In this document: positions 42,742-52,723 of the stretch, piece after piece
Numbering within the stretch: the stretch's first letter is position 1
Layout: every line of letters starts with the position of its first letter
Source: Phaeodactylum tricornutum CCAP 1055/1
Lineage: Eukaryota > Bacillariophyta > Bacillariophyceae > Surirellales > Neidiaceae
Reading direction: 5' to 3'
Length of the DNA: 64,000 nt
Assembly (NCBI RefSeq): GCF_000150955.2
Contig: NC_011681.1
Coordinates: 233,501-297,500 of the forward strand
Made by a program: the position numbers and the translations under genes
The notes under the pieces: model-generated
The model's database searches: none
What the model saw: only the letters and a program-made list of their open reading frames with translations
What the model was told of the DNA's origin: nothing

Positions 42742-43384
42742 CTTATGTATTTGTTCTGTCCGATTATCCAAAGCAGGGGGGAAGGGGTCTTGTACAGAAC
42801 TGTGTGCGGCCCTACTAGATATATGTATACACCCACCCACACCGCTTGGTGTGTGGAACAACGGATGTAGTGTATGGTAGGATCAATTCCTCTTTACTGA
42901 ATGTGGAACACTGCACAAAACCGCCAAAACAACAACTACGTAGTTTTCTTCTCTGTCACAGTCAGTTGGGTTTCGGAGTTCGGCGATGTGCAGCTAGCTA
43001 GAGTGTCTGGTAAGGGAGGGCGTAGGCAGCCTTGGTGACGACAGACAAGATCACGAAAGCACGCAAAATTACTGTTGCATATAGGGAGAGAAATATGGGA
43101 GGTGGTAGAACCCTGGAAACCCTCTCTCTCCTAGGAAGTCCTAATTATTTCGTCGCAGAAATCCGCAAACTACGGGTGCAAATCCGTTCCGCTTTGCTCG
43201 CAGTTTCTAGCACCAATTGAACATTCATCCAACACTTGTGTGTGTTTTGTCATTCGTTACACCGTAGCCTTGCGGCCTCGTACAAGTTTCTGCGAATCTC
43301 CGGTCGACGTACTCTTGCTTTCCGCATAATTCGCTGGTTGCACCGTTTTACGCACCGTGCCACCGCAGCACAAGTACCGTCGGC
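42742..43384. other. intergenic between divergent genes
   Basis: Promoter region for the CxxC protein and the CLEC16A homologue. CTGTCACAGTCAGTTGG lies near 42954. No coding signal. Confidence 0.4.
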
Positions 43385-46300
43385 ATGTCGTTTCGCGCGT
43401 CACGACGGATGGGGTCCGGTGTCGTCACGGCACCGTCCGGATCCGCCGCGTCGCCGTTGACCGAACTCAATTACCTGTTGAGTCGGTGGGAACAACGGAT
43501 TGAACGCGTCCGCCAAGCGCAGCAGCGACAACGGGAGCAACCACCGCCGCCGTCGCCGGCGTCGACGTCGCGGCCGCTGTTGGGACGATTCGGCTTTGGA
43601 CGCAAAGCGCCGGTGACGCCCACATCCGAACACACGGGGGATTCATCCGAATTAACGAGTCTTCCGATGGAGACTCCTGTCGTGTCGCCCCTGCAGGATG
43701 TGGTGCCGTCGACCCGGGGAACAACGCACGTGGCGCAATTTATTGATTTGCCGGATGCGGACGATTGTGTAGAAGATTTGCGGAGACTCGCCGAGCTCGT
43801 CGTGATTGGGGAAAACTTTGTGACCACACTGCAAAAGAAAAAGGACACTTTGCGGTCGAAAGAAGGATGGGGAGGCGACGTCTTTGAAGACTTGTCGGAA
43901 CGGGAACGGGAAATGGAAATAGCGGAGGAAGATGACCGTCTGCAGCTCTTTGATACATTCTTCGAACGCGAGGCCCTGGAGCTTATCGTCACCCTCTTGA
44001 TGGGCCGTGCGTTTCACTCTACCCGTCAAGATATCCAACCAGATGTAGACGCGAATGAGTCGAACGACGACTCGATCGAACACGATTCTTCTCTGGCGGT
44101 ACCGCCTGATCCTTCGGACGAAGTCTGGTTGCCGTCCCTATACATTGCGACCCAGGCGATTCAGTCCATTTCCATTCTGATCCAGAACGTATCCCGGGCC
44201 ACGTCGCTTTACGTCATTCTCTCCAATAACCACGTCAACACCTTGATCAACTTTCCACTCGACTTGTACGCGGAAGCGGAGCAAGGCCGACAGCATGATG
44301 CCATCCGGGACGGCACACTCACGCACATGTTCAAAAGTCCCGAACTCGCGGAACTGACCACCCACCTCGTTACACTGTTGAAATCCCTAGCCATGCGCAT
44401 GAACGCCGAAACGCTACAGTTCTTTCTCAAATACCCGACCGAACACCTCGTGGACAGTCACGCGGGTCCGGCGTCTTCATCGCACTTTGAACCAACAATC
44501 GGTAGTGTTGATTCCGTGGAGGACGACGACGACAACGAGAAGCAAGGATCGGAAGGACTGCCAACGTACCGAGTCGAATTTCCTCTCTACGAACGCGCCT
44601 TGGAATTCTGCGCCGGTCACCACGACTCCTTTGTGCGCGTGACCGCCATGAATATTTGCCTGAATACCTTACAGTTGACGACCGTATCGCCCAAAGAAGA
44701 CGCCGGCGAAGAGACCATGGATTCCGTGAAGTCTCCCGACGGTGTTCTGCACAACTCCAAGGCGTTGCCTTTTCGGGAGCGTTTGGCCATTGCCCAGCAC
44801 GCGTGTACACCATCTCGGGTGGAGCGGTTGGTCGCACCAATCTTTGGCAAACTGGCGGAGCGATGGAACTCTCTCGAAGAACACATTCGAGAAATGGACA
44901 CACATAAGAATCGAATGGGGGCTCATGACGGGCGGAACGAGAAAATGGCCCAGGCGCGTGAAAAAACCCGACGCGAACGATTGCTGCGGGGCTTTCAAGA
45001 GAAAGCTGACAGTTTACAGGATGAGTTATTGTTGTTGGAAGACGTCTTCAAGGTAAGCAAGATCGGACCTCCCATATACCTAGTATTTTCCATAAGACTA
45101 ACCTTGCTTTCCTTGCAGGTCGGTCTTACAGTGTTGAATGAGCAAACCATTGAAATGATGCTGGCCACGTTCGTTTATCCATTGCTCCTCCAACCGCTAC
45201 TGCTTTATTATCAACGTTTTGACGGTGCCGTTGACCCGGGAAGGAACGACAAGATTGAACATCCCTTTAGTGGATATGGAGGAGATTTTAGTCACGCTGA
45301 AACCACCCTTGCTGCAGTATCAAGTCCAGCAAAGACCGCGCTGTTTACTCTCGCTTCTGTGTTTCACTTTATGACGAATCCTCCCTTGCTTCGTCTGGTT
45401 TTTGCTGCACTATTTCACCCGCTGTCACCCGACTCCAGCACAGTCCCTACCGTCAGAAGCAATTTGGAAGTGGCGGGTCAAGGCAGCAACCATCAATGGA
45501 CGATTCGACTAGATATGAAGCGTACTTCAGACGGCCCACTATCGGACGATCGAACTACGTATGACTTTGGTACGAAGCCATCTAATAGAAGGATAGCCAG
45601 ATCCGAGATGCCAACTTTAGATAAAATCGAAGAAAGCGAGGAATGCATCTTTGTTCTTTCTCCGGCACTGGCAGAGGTGCTTGAATTTCGAGGCGGCGAT
45701 GACGCTCTCATGGAGCGGACGCGACCGAATCCGTATCGCAAATCCCTGCTTGAATGTTTGAATGTTCCTTACGAAATGGACGAAGTACGTCAATTAGCCG
45801 TCTGCGCATTCGATGTAGCCTTGTCAGTATTCGATCCCAGGTTTACTTCCGATATTGTTTTTGGTACGGATGTGAACACGAATAACAAGATCGTTCTTGA
45901 GGATCACACGCTAGATGCAGAGCAAGCTCAACCTGATAATGATAAAGGAATCTGCGGGAGCGGTACTGATCGTTCATGCCACTCATCGCCTATAAAAGAA
46001 AGGCTCATTGGCGTGAACCCAATTGGTGAAGTAGTCACTGCACTTTGTGGAAGTGCTATCTTCGCCCCAAAGGACAACTTTGGAGGGTTCAATATTGAAT
46101 TTGACAGCGTAGCTGCTCACGCATTAATTAACTGCGTTCGCCGAAACGACACAGCAATGAGGATATCAGCAAAGCTCGTCGAAACGCGACGACGACAGTC
46201 ATCAGTTTTCATTGCCCACCAGGTCACCAACCTACAAGAAATGACTGTGGGTGGAGCGACTTTGTTCTTAAGTGGTTCGCCTGCAGCAGATGATCCGAAC

Positions 46301-47320
46301 TTTGAAGAGCAGATGCGGGGCAGAATCACGAATTTACTATTCTTTGAGTCTATGGACGAGCCAGTCAAACTTCCTGCCGTTGAGGGTTTCGTGGAGCTGC
46401 AAGGCTCTAGTACAAAGGGTGATAAGGAATTCTCTCTTTTAATATCTTCAGCGAGTACCTTTAAAGATATGTGTGGACGAGTTGGCAATTACCTTTTGAG
46501 CGAGCTGGATAACGGCGACAACCACTACGATCAACAAGTACTCGAAGGCTGCCAAGCTAGTGCAAGAGCTTTATTTCACATCGACGCTTTCTCTGCCTTT
46601 CTTAAAGCTTTAGCGACTAATGGAGGCGCCTCTATCTACCACGCTGCACCTCATGGACTCGCTATTTCTGCCTCTGGGGGTTCCGTCGACATATCCGATT
46701 CATGCATTTTAGAGATGAAGCGTCAAATTTTTGCCCCCCTCTCGGCAAACATCCTTAGTGCAATCTTTTTCAGCGAAAACGAAATTCCAAATCTTCCCAT
46801 TCCCGGTTCAATAATTTCGCTTGTTGGCAGCTTGGCGATTCCATGCGTCTGCGAGATTCCGGCATCGATGTCTCATCTCTTCTTGCAAAATGGTTCGATG
46901 ATTATTTCCGAAGGCGTCACATGGCAATCACTGTATCTTGCCTTTCAGCATAATTCTCTTGTGTTCGCACAACCTCAACCAGACGGCGAAGCAGGAAACG
47001 GGAGGGCGGTATCGTCCTGTCTTTTGGAACGCCTCTCCGTCGTTGTTGACCAGTCACCGGATCCTTCCTCGCCAGCTCGCCGCCTCATACTATCGTACAA
47101 AAGCTTTGACTCGGATCCACCGCCTCTGTTTCTATTTGACGAGCTTCCGAAGCGCGCGAAGTACGGCCCCTTCTCTAGAATCGAGCCTTTCACTAGTACT
47201 CTGGATGTGTGGTTTGAAGACCAACGTGCCACTGAGCAGGCGTTTCAAATCTTTATGCAGACTATATTTGCCGCCAAGGCACAAGGCGGCCTAGCAATTT
47301 TCCAATTCCTTTCTTCCTAG
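43385..47320 (+). CDS. CLEC16A: CLEC16A/Ema-family protein (FPL domain)
   Basis: Endosomal/autophagy regulator family (CLEC16A, fly Ema, plant GFS9/TT9). Two exons, 43385-45052 and 45119-47320, 1289 residues. The 66-nt intron (GTAAGC..TTGCAG) has no stop in frame. The FPL region is split by insertions: LLSRWEQRIERVRQAQ, LFDTFFEREALELIVTLL, then QSISILIQNVSRATSLYVIL followed by SNNHVNTLIN, then LVTLLKSLAMRMNAETLQFF, and FPLYERALEFCAGHHDSFVR. This order and spacing match CLEC16A (LLSNNYVNSII, FYNE..FALYTEAIKFFNHPESMVR). The C-terminal 600 residues are divergent and contain acidic and Ser-rich loops. Despite the human name there is no C-type lectin domain. Confidence 0.85.
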   Translation: MSFRASRRMGSGVVTAPSGSAASPLTELNYLLSRWEQRIERVRQAQQRQREQPPPPSPASTSRPLLGRFGFGRKAPVTPTSEHTGDSSELTSLPMETPVVSPLQDVVPSTRGTTHVAQFIDLPDADDCVEDLRRLAELVVIGENFVTTLQKKKDTLRSKEGWGGDVFEDLSEREREMEIAEEDDRLQLFDTFFEREALELIVTLLMGRAFHSTRQDIQPDVDANESNDDSIEHDSSLAVPPDPSDEVWLPSLYIATQAIQSISILIQNVSRATSLYVILSNNHVNTLINFPLDLYAEAEQGRQHDAIRDGTLTHMFKSPELAELTTHLVTLLKSLAMRMNAETLQFFLKYPTEHLVDSHAGPASSSHFEPTIGSVDSVEDDDDNEKQGSEGLPTYRVEFPLYERALEFCAGHHDSFVRVTAMNICLNTLQLTTVSPKEDAGEETMDSVKSPDGVLHNSKALPFRERLAIAQHACTPSRVERLVAPIFGKLAERWNSLEEHIREMDTHKNRMGAHDGRNEKMAQAREKTRRERLLRGFQEKADSLQDELLLLEDVFKVSKIGPPIYLVFSIRLTLLSLQVGLTVLNEQTIEMMLATFVYPLLLQPLLLYYQRFDGAVDPGRNDKIEHPFSGYGGDFSHAETTLAAVSSPAKTALFTLASVFHFMTNPPLLRLVFAALFHPLSPDSSTVPTVRSNLEVAGQGSNHQWTIRLDMKRTSDGPLSDDRTTYDFGTKPSNRRIARSEMPTLDKIEESEECIFVLSPALAEVLEFRGGDDALMERTRPNPYRKSLLECLNVPYEMDEVRQLAVCAFDVALSVFDPRFTSDIVFGTDVNTNNKIVLEDHTLDAEQAQPDNDKGICGSGTDRSCHSSPIKERLIGVNPIGEVVTALCGSAIFAPKDNFGGFNIEFDSVAAHALINCVRRNDTAMRISAKLVETRRRQSSVFIAHQVTNLQEMTVGGATLFLSGSPAADDPNFEEQMRGRITNLLFFESMDEPVKLPAVEGFVELQGSSTKGDKEFSLLISSASTFKDMCGRVGNYLLSELDNGDNHYDQQVLEGCQASARALFHIDAFSAFLKALATNGGASIYHAAPHGLAISASGGSVDISDSCILEMKRQIFAPLSANILSAIFFSENEIPNLPIPGSIISLVGSLAIPCVCEIPASMSHLFLQNGSMIISEGVTWQSLYLAFQHNSLVFAQPQPDGEAGNGRAVSSCLLERLSVVVDQSPDPSSPARRLILSYKSFDSDPPPLFLFDELPKRAKYGPFSRIEPFTSTLDVWFEDQRATEQAFQIFMQTIFAAKAQGGLAIFQFLSS

Positions 47321-47682
47321 CTAGCACACTGACTTGAGGTATTATCGTTGAAGGATTTACAGTTAATAATAAATTGCCGCAAATGTCCAAAGCATTTACT
47401 GAAGAACTGGCATCAGATGATCTAGCTGCATCAGAGTTCCACGACAGCTTCCTATCAAGGCAAAAGTGGATGTGAGGCATTCTTGGGGCAGCATAAAGTA
47501 AAGAAGGCGAAGGATTTGAGAATTTTCCCCTAAGCTAGTTGGAACAATGCAAACCCCTTTCTTGTATCCAGCTTCGTTATAGGATTTATTCAGCTCGCGA
47601 TGTTCTTAAAGTATGATAACCTACATCGTTGACTGTCACCCTAGTTGGAGGCGCTTTTTGTTGAACAGGCTTCACGTCCTGT
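47321..47682. other. intergenic between convergent genes
   Basis: 3' regions of CLEC16A and the pseudouridine synthase. TTACAGTTAATAATAAA occurs near 47357 and TTGACTGTCACC near 47630. No gene. Confidence 0.4.
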
Positions 47683-48654
47683 TTAAGATTGCTCCGCCTC
47701 GCGAATAATATTGTGTAGCATGGTAACTTCATTCTGCTCAAGGGCGCAAAACTCCCCCGGTTGTTGTAAGGGATCCAGGGTCAATTCCATGAACTGCACT
47801 CGGTGAAGCCTCTTGACAGTGTAGTTGAGAGCACCCAACATTTTTCGAATTTGTCGATTGCGACCTTCCACTAGTGTCAGTTGCAATTTTTCTCTTCCCA
47901 AAACTTGAACTGCACATGATTTTGTTCGAGCTGTGAGCGGCTCTGCACGATTGCCGTCCCGTTGCGCGACAGTCGTAATGATGACCCCGTCCCGTAATTG
48001 AGCAACATCTTTCGCTAGCACTGGTCGATCTACCCACACTTGGTAAATTTTGGGTTGCTTGTGCCGACCTCGAAGAACCGCATTCGGAACACGCCCATCA
48101 CTAGTCAACAGTATTAAACCGGACGTTTCTTTGTCGAGCCGGCCCACCGGAAATATACGCTTGGATGAATCAAAGCCGGCTTCTTCGAGAGCATCAATGA
48201 TATTTCCAGCTATTTTCCGATCCGTCGTGCAGGTGACGCCCACAGGCTTCCAGTACTTCACATAATCAAAATTTATCGTTGCGTCAGACGTTCCTGGTAA
48301 TCCAGTGCTTACAATGGCGTTCATTCCTTCCCAACCTGTTACGGGTATACCGTCAAGAGTTATCTTGTCATGAAAGGGAACGACTTTGAAACCCCCCTTG
48401 CTTTTTACAGGGATGTCATTCACGCTCACACGGCCAGCCTCAATCAATTTGTCAGCCTCTCTGCGGGAATGCGTCTTTTTGAACACTTTGTTGAGTCGAA
48501 TTCCTTCTTCCAAAGGCTCAAACGACGAAGCTGTCCCTAGATTTGTCGTGAACGACCAAAAACCACAGCCTCGAGTATGTGCTACGATTGAAGTACTACG
48601 AAAGGCCGAGGCGAAAGTCCGCACCAAAAGTAGCGCCAGCAGCAATCGGGCCAT
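47683..48654 (-). CDS. plastid rRNA pseudouridine synthase (RsuA/RluB/E/F family)
   Basis: Converts a uridine in rRNA to pseudouridine. A single 323-codon frame. The signal peptide MARLLLALLLVRTFASA is directly followed by FRSTS, so the motif ASAFRS is a diatom plastid import site with Phe at +1. An S4 RNA-binding domain follows (GIRLNKVFKKTHSRREADK, LIEAGRVSVND). The catalytic motif is GRLDKETSGLILLTSDG, with the active Asp. VEGRNRQIRKMLGALNYTVK closes the family pattern. The opening PLEEGIRLNK is nearest to RluF-like enzymes by memory, but the target site cannot be told from sequence. Confidence 0.92.
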   Translation of the reverse strand: MARLLLALLLVRTFASAFRSTSIVAHTRGCGFWSFTTNLGTASSFEPLEEGIRLNKVFKKTHSRREADKLIEAGRVSVNDIPVKSKGGFKVVPFHDKITLDGIPVTGWEGMNAIVSTGLPGTSDATINFDYVKYWKPVGVTCTTDRKIAGNIIDALEEAGFDSSKRIFPVGRLDKETSGLILLTSDGRVPNAVLRGRHKQPKIYQVWVDRPVLAKDVAQLRDGVIITTVAQRDGNRAEPLTARTKSCAVQVLGREKLQLTLVEGRNRQIRKMLGALNYTVKRLHRVQFMELTLDPLQQPGEFCALEQNEVTMLHNIIREAEQS

Positions 48655-48981
48655 GAAGAAGTATGCAGGCAGGGGTTCTCGAGTAGCGCTTGGCTCAACT
48701 CATGCTTTATCGGAATAGGGCATGGTAGTTTGTTCAATAATGCGTTGGAATAGAGTGTGCGAGAAATGATTTTTACTTAGGTTTGACTGTAGACACGAAA
48801 CAACCAGACGGACGGACAGAACAAAAGTCGGATTGCCGTCGCCGTGATTTTTTCGTCTGACAAAACAAACAACGCTCCATACTTCCAACGACTTTTCAAA
48901 GTTATCAATATGTTAAGCTATCATGAGTTTAATAACAAGACCAGAGATCAGGCTTTAAATCAACACAAGTATCAAGAGATG
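48655..48981. other. intergenic, 5' of pseudouridine synthase
   Basis: About 330 bp between the LipA stop and the pseudouridine synthase start. It holds GGTTTGACTGTAGACACG near 48780. No gene. Confidence 0.4.
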
Positions 48982-50361
48982 TCATGCATTTTCGCCGATA
49001 TCTATTGCTGCTTCCGTTCGCTCCTTCTTGATCATGTGTTCCAGATAAAACTCTCCCGCCTTGTACGAGCTACGAACCATTGGGCCAGAAGCCACATATT
49101 TAAAGCCCATGTTTTCTCCGACTTGGCGATAGTGGTCAAACTTTTCCGGCGTCACGTACTCGACAACAGACAAATGGTGTTCGGTTGGACGCAGATATTG
49201 GCCAAAGGTCACCACATCCACGCCAATGGCTCGCAAATCTGTCATTGTCTGCGTTACTTCCTCCTCCGTTTCACCCAAGCCCAACATTATCGAAGTTTTG
49301 GTATACAGCTCAGGTTTGACCACTTTGGCGTGTTGCAGGGTCGAAAGGGATTGTTGATAATTAGCACGAGCGTCGCGCACGAAGGGTTGCAATCGTTCCA
49401 CCGTCTCCACATTGTGCGCGTACACGTCTAATCCAGACAGTGCCAGTGTCTCTACTGAATCCAACATGCCTTGAAAATCCGAAACCAGGCATTCAACCAA
49501 CAAATTTGGTTTGTTCTGTTTCAAGAGCTGGACGGTTTGGGCAAAATGCTGTGCTCCACCGTCGGCAATATCATCCCGGTCCACCGACGTCAGCACGATG
49601 TAGTCGACGCCCCACGCCACCACGGCTTCCGCCGTTTTAAAAGGTTCGAATGGATCCGGTGGAGGGGGCTTGCTGTCCGTGTTGACGGCACAAAACATAC
49701 AGCCACGCGTACATGTGTCACCAAGCAACATGATCGTACCCGTACCTCCGTTCCAGCATTCGCCAATGTTCGGGCATTGCGCTTCTTCACAAACGGTATG
49801 GAGGTCTAGCTTTTGTAAGCTGTCTTTCACTTGTGCGTAGCGTGAGTCTTTGGCTAGATGCGATGAAATAAAGTAACGTAAATCAGAAAGGCAAAGCTGA
49901 GGACGGTGGTGTTGCGCGTTACATTTACACGACGCAGTGCTATAAGTAGATTGCGTACCTTGTGAAGGCGCCGGGACTTTGAACCACGAGGGCCTCCCTT
50001 TCGGCATTTCGGCTCCAACTTTGGGTCGCTTCAATGAAGGATCGATAGGAATTTCCTCGATGTCATCCTTGTCGGCCGCGTGCCGCAGTGGCATCGGTAG
50101 CCCTCCTCCGCCGGTGGAACCATCGCCACGAGCTACCGCGTAGGGAACAGTAACGGAAGATTCCACGTGATCATCTGTCTCCACGGTTGTAGAGACCTTG
50201 GTGCAGAAAGGTCTATGGGAAGGTCGCCATGTCGAGACTAAGTTTGCAGTAGGCCCTCTGGAGGAGTCAAGTGCCGTCCACGCCCAGCTCTCCAAAAACG
50301 ATGTCAGCGCTAATAGTGGTACCAACATATATAATGGCGATGAAGACCTTCTTCTTGACAT
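48982..50361 (-). CDS. LIPA: lipoyl synthase, probably plastid-targeted
   Basis: Radical SAM enzyme inserting two sulfurs into octanoyl groups on lipoyl domains. Exons 50361-49959 and 49853-48982, 424 residues. The 105-nt intron (GTACGC..ATCTAG) has no stop in frame, so it would add 35 residues if retained. Splicing gives [20 protein letters not shown]. The auxiliary cluster is [12 protein letters not shown]; the radical SAM cluster is [29 protein letters not shown] and [13 protein letters not shown] are intact. The ATG at 50361 gives a signal peptide ([20 protein letters not shown], ending near ESWA) with an aromatic +1 residue, which favours plastid import; ATGs further upstream only lengthen the N-terminus. 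The mitochondrial isoform must be elsewhere. Confidence 0.94.
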   Translation of the reverse strand: MSRRRSSSPLYMLVPLLALTSFLESWAWTALDSSRGPTANLVSTWRPSHRPFCTKVSTTVETDDHVESSVTVPYAVARGDGSTGGGGLPMPLRHAADKDDIEEIPIDPSLKRPKVGAEMPKGRPSWFKVPAPSQGTQSTYSTASCKCNAQHHRPQLCLSDLRYFISSHLAKDSRYAQVKDSLQKLDLHTVCEEAQCPNIGECWNGGTGTIMLLGDTCTRGCMFCAVNTDSKPPPPDPFEPFKTAEAVVAWGVDYIVLTSVDRDDIADGGAQHFAQTVQLLKQNKPNLLVECLVSDFQGMLDSVETLALSGLDVYAHNVETVERLQPFVRDARANYQQSLSTLQHAKVVKPELYTKTSIMLGLGETEEEVTQTMTDLRAIGVDVVTFGQYLRPTEHHLSVVEYVTPEKFDHYRQVGENMGFKYVASGPMVRSSYKAGEFYLEHMIKKERTEAAIDIGENA

Positions 50362-50663
50362 GTTGCTATTTGCTATGCTTTCAGCTTGGACAGTGCAGTA
50401 GTTCTTAATCATAAAGCGTTTGAGCAAGTGTCGTCAAATTCTTCTTACTAGCCTCTTTATTCCGAGAGTGATGGGTCGACGACGTGACCACTTTCGTCCT
50501 GCTGTGTAAACTGTCTGTGACAACCTCGTACGATGGTATCCGGTTTGGAAACCATTTTGACGACGTCAGTGTATCCATAAGTATACAAGCCTATCATTGC
50601 AATCGGAAGTCTATTCTCAGTCTGCAAGACCAAGCTTACAATTAGGACAGAAGTTGGCAAAAA

Positions 50664-52001
50664 CTAACGAGATTCCCAGCTATGCAATGACATCAAAACG
50701 TTCCGGCGTAACGATGCAGCTTTCAAAACCTCTTGTTCCACTACGGTCCAGTCTACGCCATGCTTGGCGGGGGGCGTCAAGAGAACCGGTGGAAAGGCCA
50801 GTTCGGGTGGAATAAGATATTCCGCCAGCCTTTGCCGAGCCGCCGGGTCGTCTACGGATGGCGAAAAAGATAGCCATGTCTGCGCTAGGCAATGCTGCGC
50901 TTTCCAACGCAAAGCTGGATTCCATGCTACGGTATGTTCGAAAAAAGCCACCAGACCAGGCTCCTCCGCCGCTTGCGGCAAGGCATCTTCCCACCTTTGC
51001 CTCTTTTTGGGTGTAAAATTCAATTTGCTGTAATCAGGTAGCGTCATTGCTTCGGGCCAAGTTGACACGTCCGGCGTCCCCAAAACATTGCATACTTGGC
51101 AAATTTGATCCAACACATTGCGCCCGGCAAAGAGTACCCTGCCAGTCAAAAGTTCCGCGACCACTGTACCAGCACTATACATATCCATAGACGTGTGAAC
51201 TTCGGTAGTCCCCAACAACACTTCCGGCGGGCGGTAGTACAAGGTACATAGACCACGAGGCGGCACAGGTAAGGTAGTGTCATTATTCTGGTCGTGGTCG
51301 GGCCCGGTCCGTTGAGACAGTCCGAAATCACACAAGCGTACGATCCCACTGTACGATACGAGCAAGTTGCCTGGTTTGACGTCACCGTGCACAATCCCAT
51401 GCCCGTGACAGTGAGCCAAGGCGGCGCATATGTCACCAGCAATCGTTCGAATAATTGTGGGATTATTGAAAGACGGAGGCGACGTCTTCCGCCGACGCCA
51501 TTCGAGGGACAAGGCCAAGTCAACCGGGCAATACTCCATTGCAATGGCCACCGATGACGGGTCCTGGCTGTTACCAAATGAGCCGGTATTCGAAGGATAT
51601 ACGGCATATACGTGGCAAATATTGGTATGAGATGCCAGTAAGCGCAGAGCACATAATTCATTGTAAACGAGAGGATCCAATCGGGAAAGAATGGTAGCAG
51701 CTGATGACGCAGCATTTGTTGTTGACGTTGCAGCACTCCTGTTGCTCCCTATCCTCTCCTTGTCAATTTGATCTTTCTGCTGTATACATCCAACGATTGT
51801 TTTGACAGCCACCAAAGATCGCTGCCCAGGATGAAACGCGAGTGAAATCTCCCCAAATGCTCCGCGGGTTAAACGGGCGTTGCCTTGAAAGACCTCGACA
51901 ACGACACGCTCCTCATCCTTGGACGAGGATGGAGACGACGACGGACCCCACCTACAAACCGACCAGTCGTCTAAAACGCGAGAAGCCTCGTATTCCACCA
52001 T
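50664..52001 (-). CDS. CMGC (CDK/MAPK-like) protein kinase with HGD catalytic loop
   Basis: A single 445-codon frame from the ATG at 52001. Kinase subdomains: glycine loop [18 protein letters not shown] lysine in LVAVKTIVG, Glu in [12 protein letters not shown], catalytic loop [18 protein letters not shown] in RLCDFGLSQ, and activation segment [12 protein letters not shown], followed by [31 protein letters not shown] and [20 protein letters not shown] are the CDK-type landmarks. The usual HRD is HGD: the Arg that contacts a phosphorylated activation loop is Gly, so activation may be phosphorylation-independent. Low-complexity inserts occur in the N-lobe (Ala/Thr-rich, about residues 85-105). 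No PSTAIRE-type helix is recognisable. Confidence 0.85.
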   Translation of the reverse strand: MVEYEASRVLDDWSVCRWGPSSSPSSSKDEERVVVEVFQGNARLTRGAFGEISLAFHPGQRSLVAVKTIVGCIQQKDQIDKERIGSNRSAATSTTNAASSAATILSRLDPLVYNELCALRLLASHTNICHVYAVYPSNTGSFGNSQDPSSVAIAMEYCPVDLALSLEWRRRKTSPPSFNNPTIIRTIAGDICAALAHCHGHGIVHGDVKPGNLLVSYSGIVRLCDFGLSQRTGPDHDQNNDTTLPVPPRGLCTLYYRPPEVLLGTTEVHTSMDMYSAGTVVAELLTGRVLFAGRNVLDQICQVCNVLGTPDVSTWPEAMTLPDYSKLNFTPKKRQRWEDALPQAAEEPGLVAFFEHTVAWNPALRWKAQHCLAQTWLSFSPSVDDPAARQRLAEYLIPPELAFPPVLLTPPAKHGVDWTVVEQEVLKAASLRRNVLMSLHSWESR

Positions 52002-52713
52002 CGGCGGACGCTTATTACTTTCTTGCTTTTGTTGATGATTAGTCGTTTTGTTTCGTTAGCGAGGTGTTCGAAGAACCAAACATGGGCCACAGGACTTGTA
52101 CTTCACCGTTAGTAGTACACCGGCCTAAGTATGAGTAGTGACCATGGCTATTAACAAAATGTGTATGAGCTATTCTAGAGTACATGTTCTTGTCCAGCCA
52201 AACAAGAATATTCGCCATTCAACGTCATCGATTGACAGTGAAAGCAGAATTTCTGACTGTTAATGCCATTGATCGCGAGGTCTTGATCCTCGCTATAGTA
52301 GAAAGCAATGATTTATCTATCTGCCGACCCCTTCGACTTCCTTACTGTTTTACATCGAAGCGTTTTCGGCAATGATCCGCAATCCGTATGTGCGACGCAC
52401 AGCTAGTACATCCTGATAGCTGCAGCGAAGTACTCGTCCATGCATATCTCTCGTCAAGCGCCGGAATAAGCGTCCAACAAGTTTGCCGTCACCATTCATA
52501 TACAAGAACGAGCTGTGTTTTTGTTCGGCGGCATATCCTATCTAACGTTGTATTTGGATTTAAAAAAGTATCACCGGTGGCAACAAGGAAATGTCGGGCT
52601 TAAAAGCGAGGGAGCCAAAATTGTCTGTTGGTCGGGCGACGGCGAAGTTCCTGAAGGTACATCTTGTATTTCGATTGGTTACACTAGTGTCTGGGCGACC
52701 GGCGCTTGTCCTC
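52002..52713. other. 700-bp intergenic region left of the piggyBac element
   Basis: Contains CGATTGACAGTGAAAGCAG and TCTGACTGTTAATGCC at about 52228-52266. No gene seen. It ends in the palindrome at the element border. Confidence 0.4.
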
Positions 52714-52723
52714 TTAAGAGGAC
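52708..52723. repeat. palindrome GTCCTCTTAAGAGGAC at left transposon border
   Basis: A 16-bp perfect palindrome centred on the left TTAA. The same 16 bp recur at 55952-55967 around the right TTAA. The inner halves are the transposon ends. The outer halves (GTCCTC left, GAGGAC right) lie in flanking DNA, so the target itself resembled the element's ends. Confidence 0.75.

Noticed and set aside
43400-44083. Several minus-strand frames opposite the CLEC16A N-terminus
   Set aside because: Shadows caused by GC-rich codons of the plus-strand gene.
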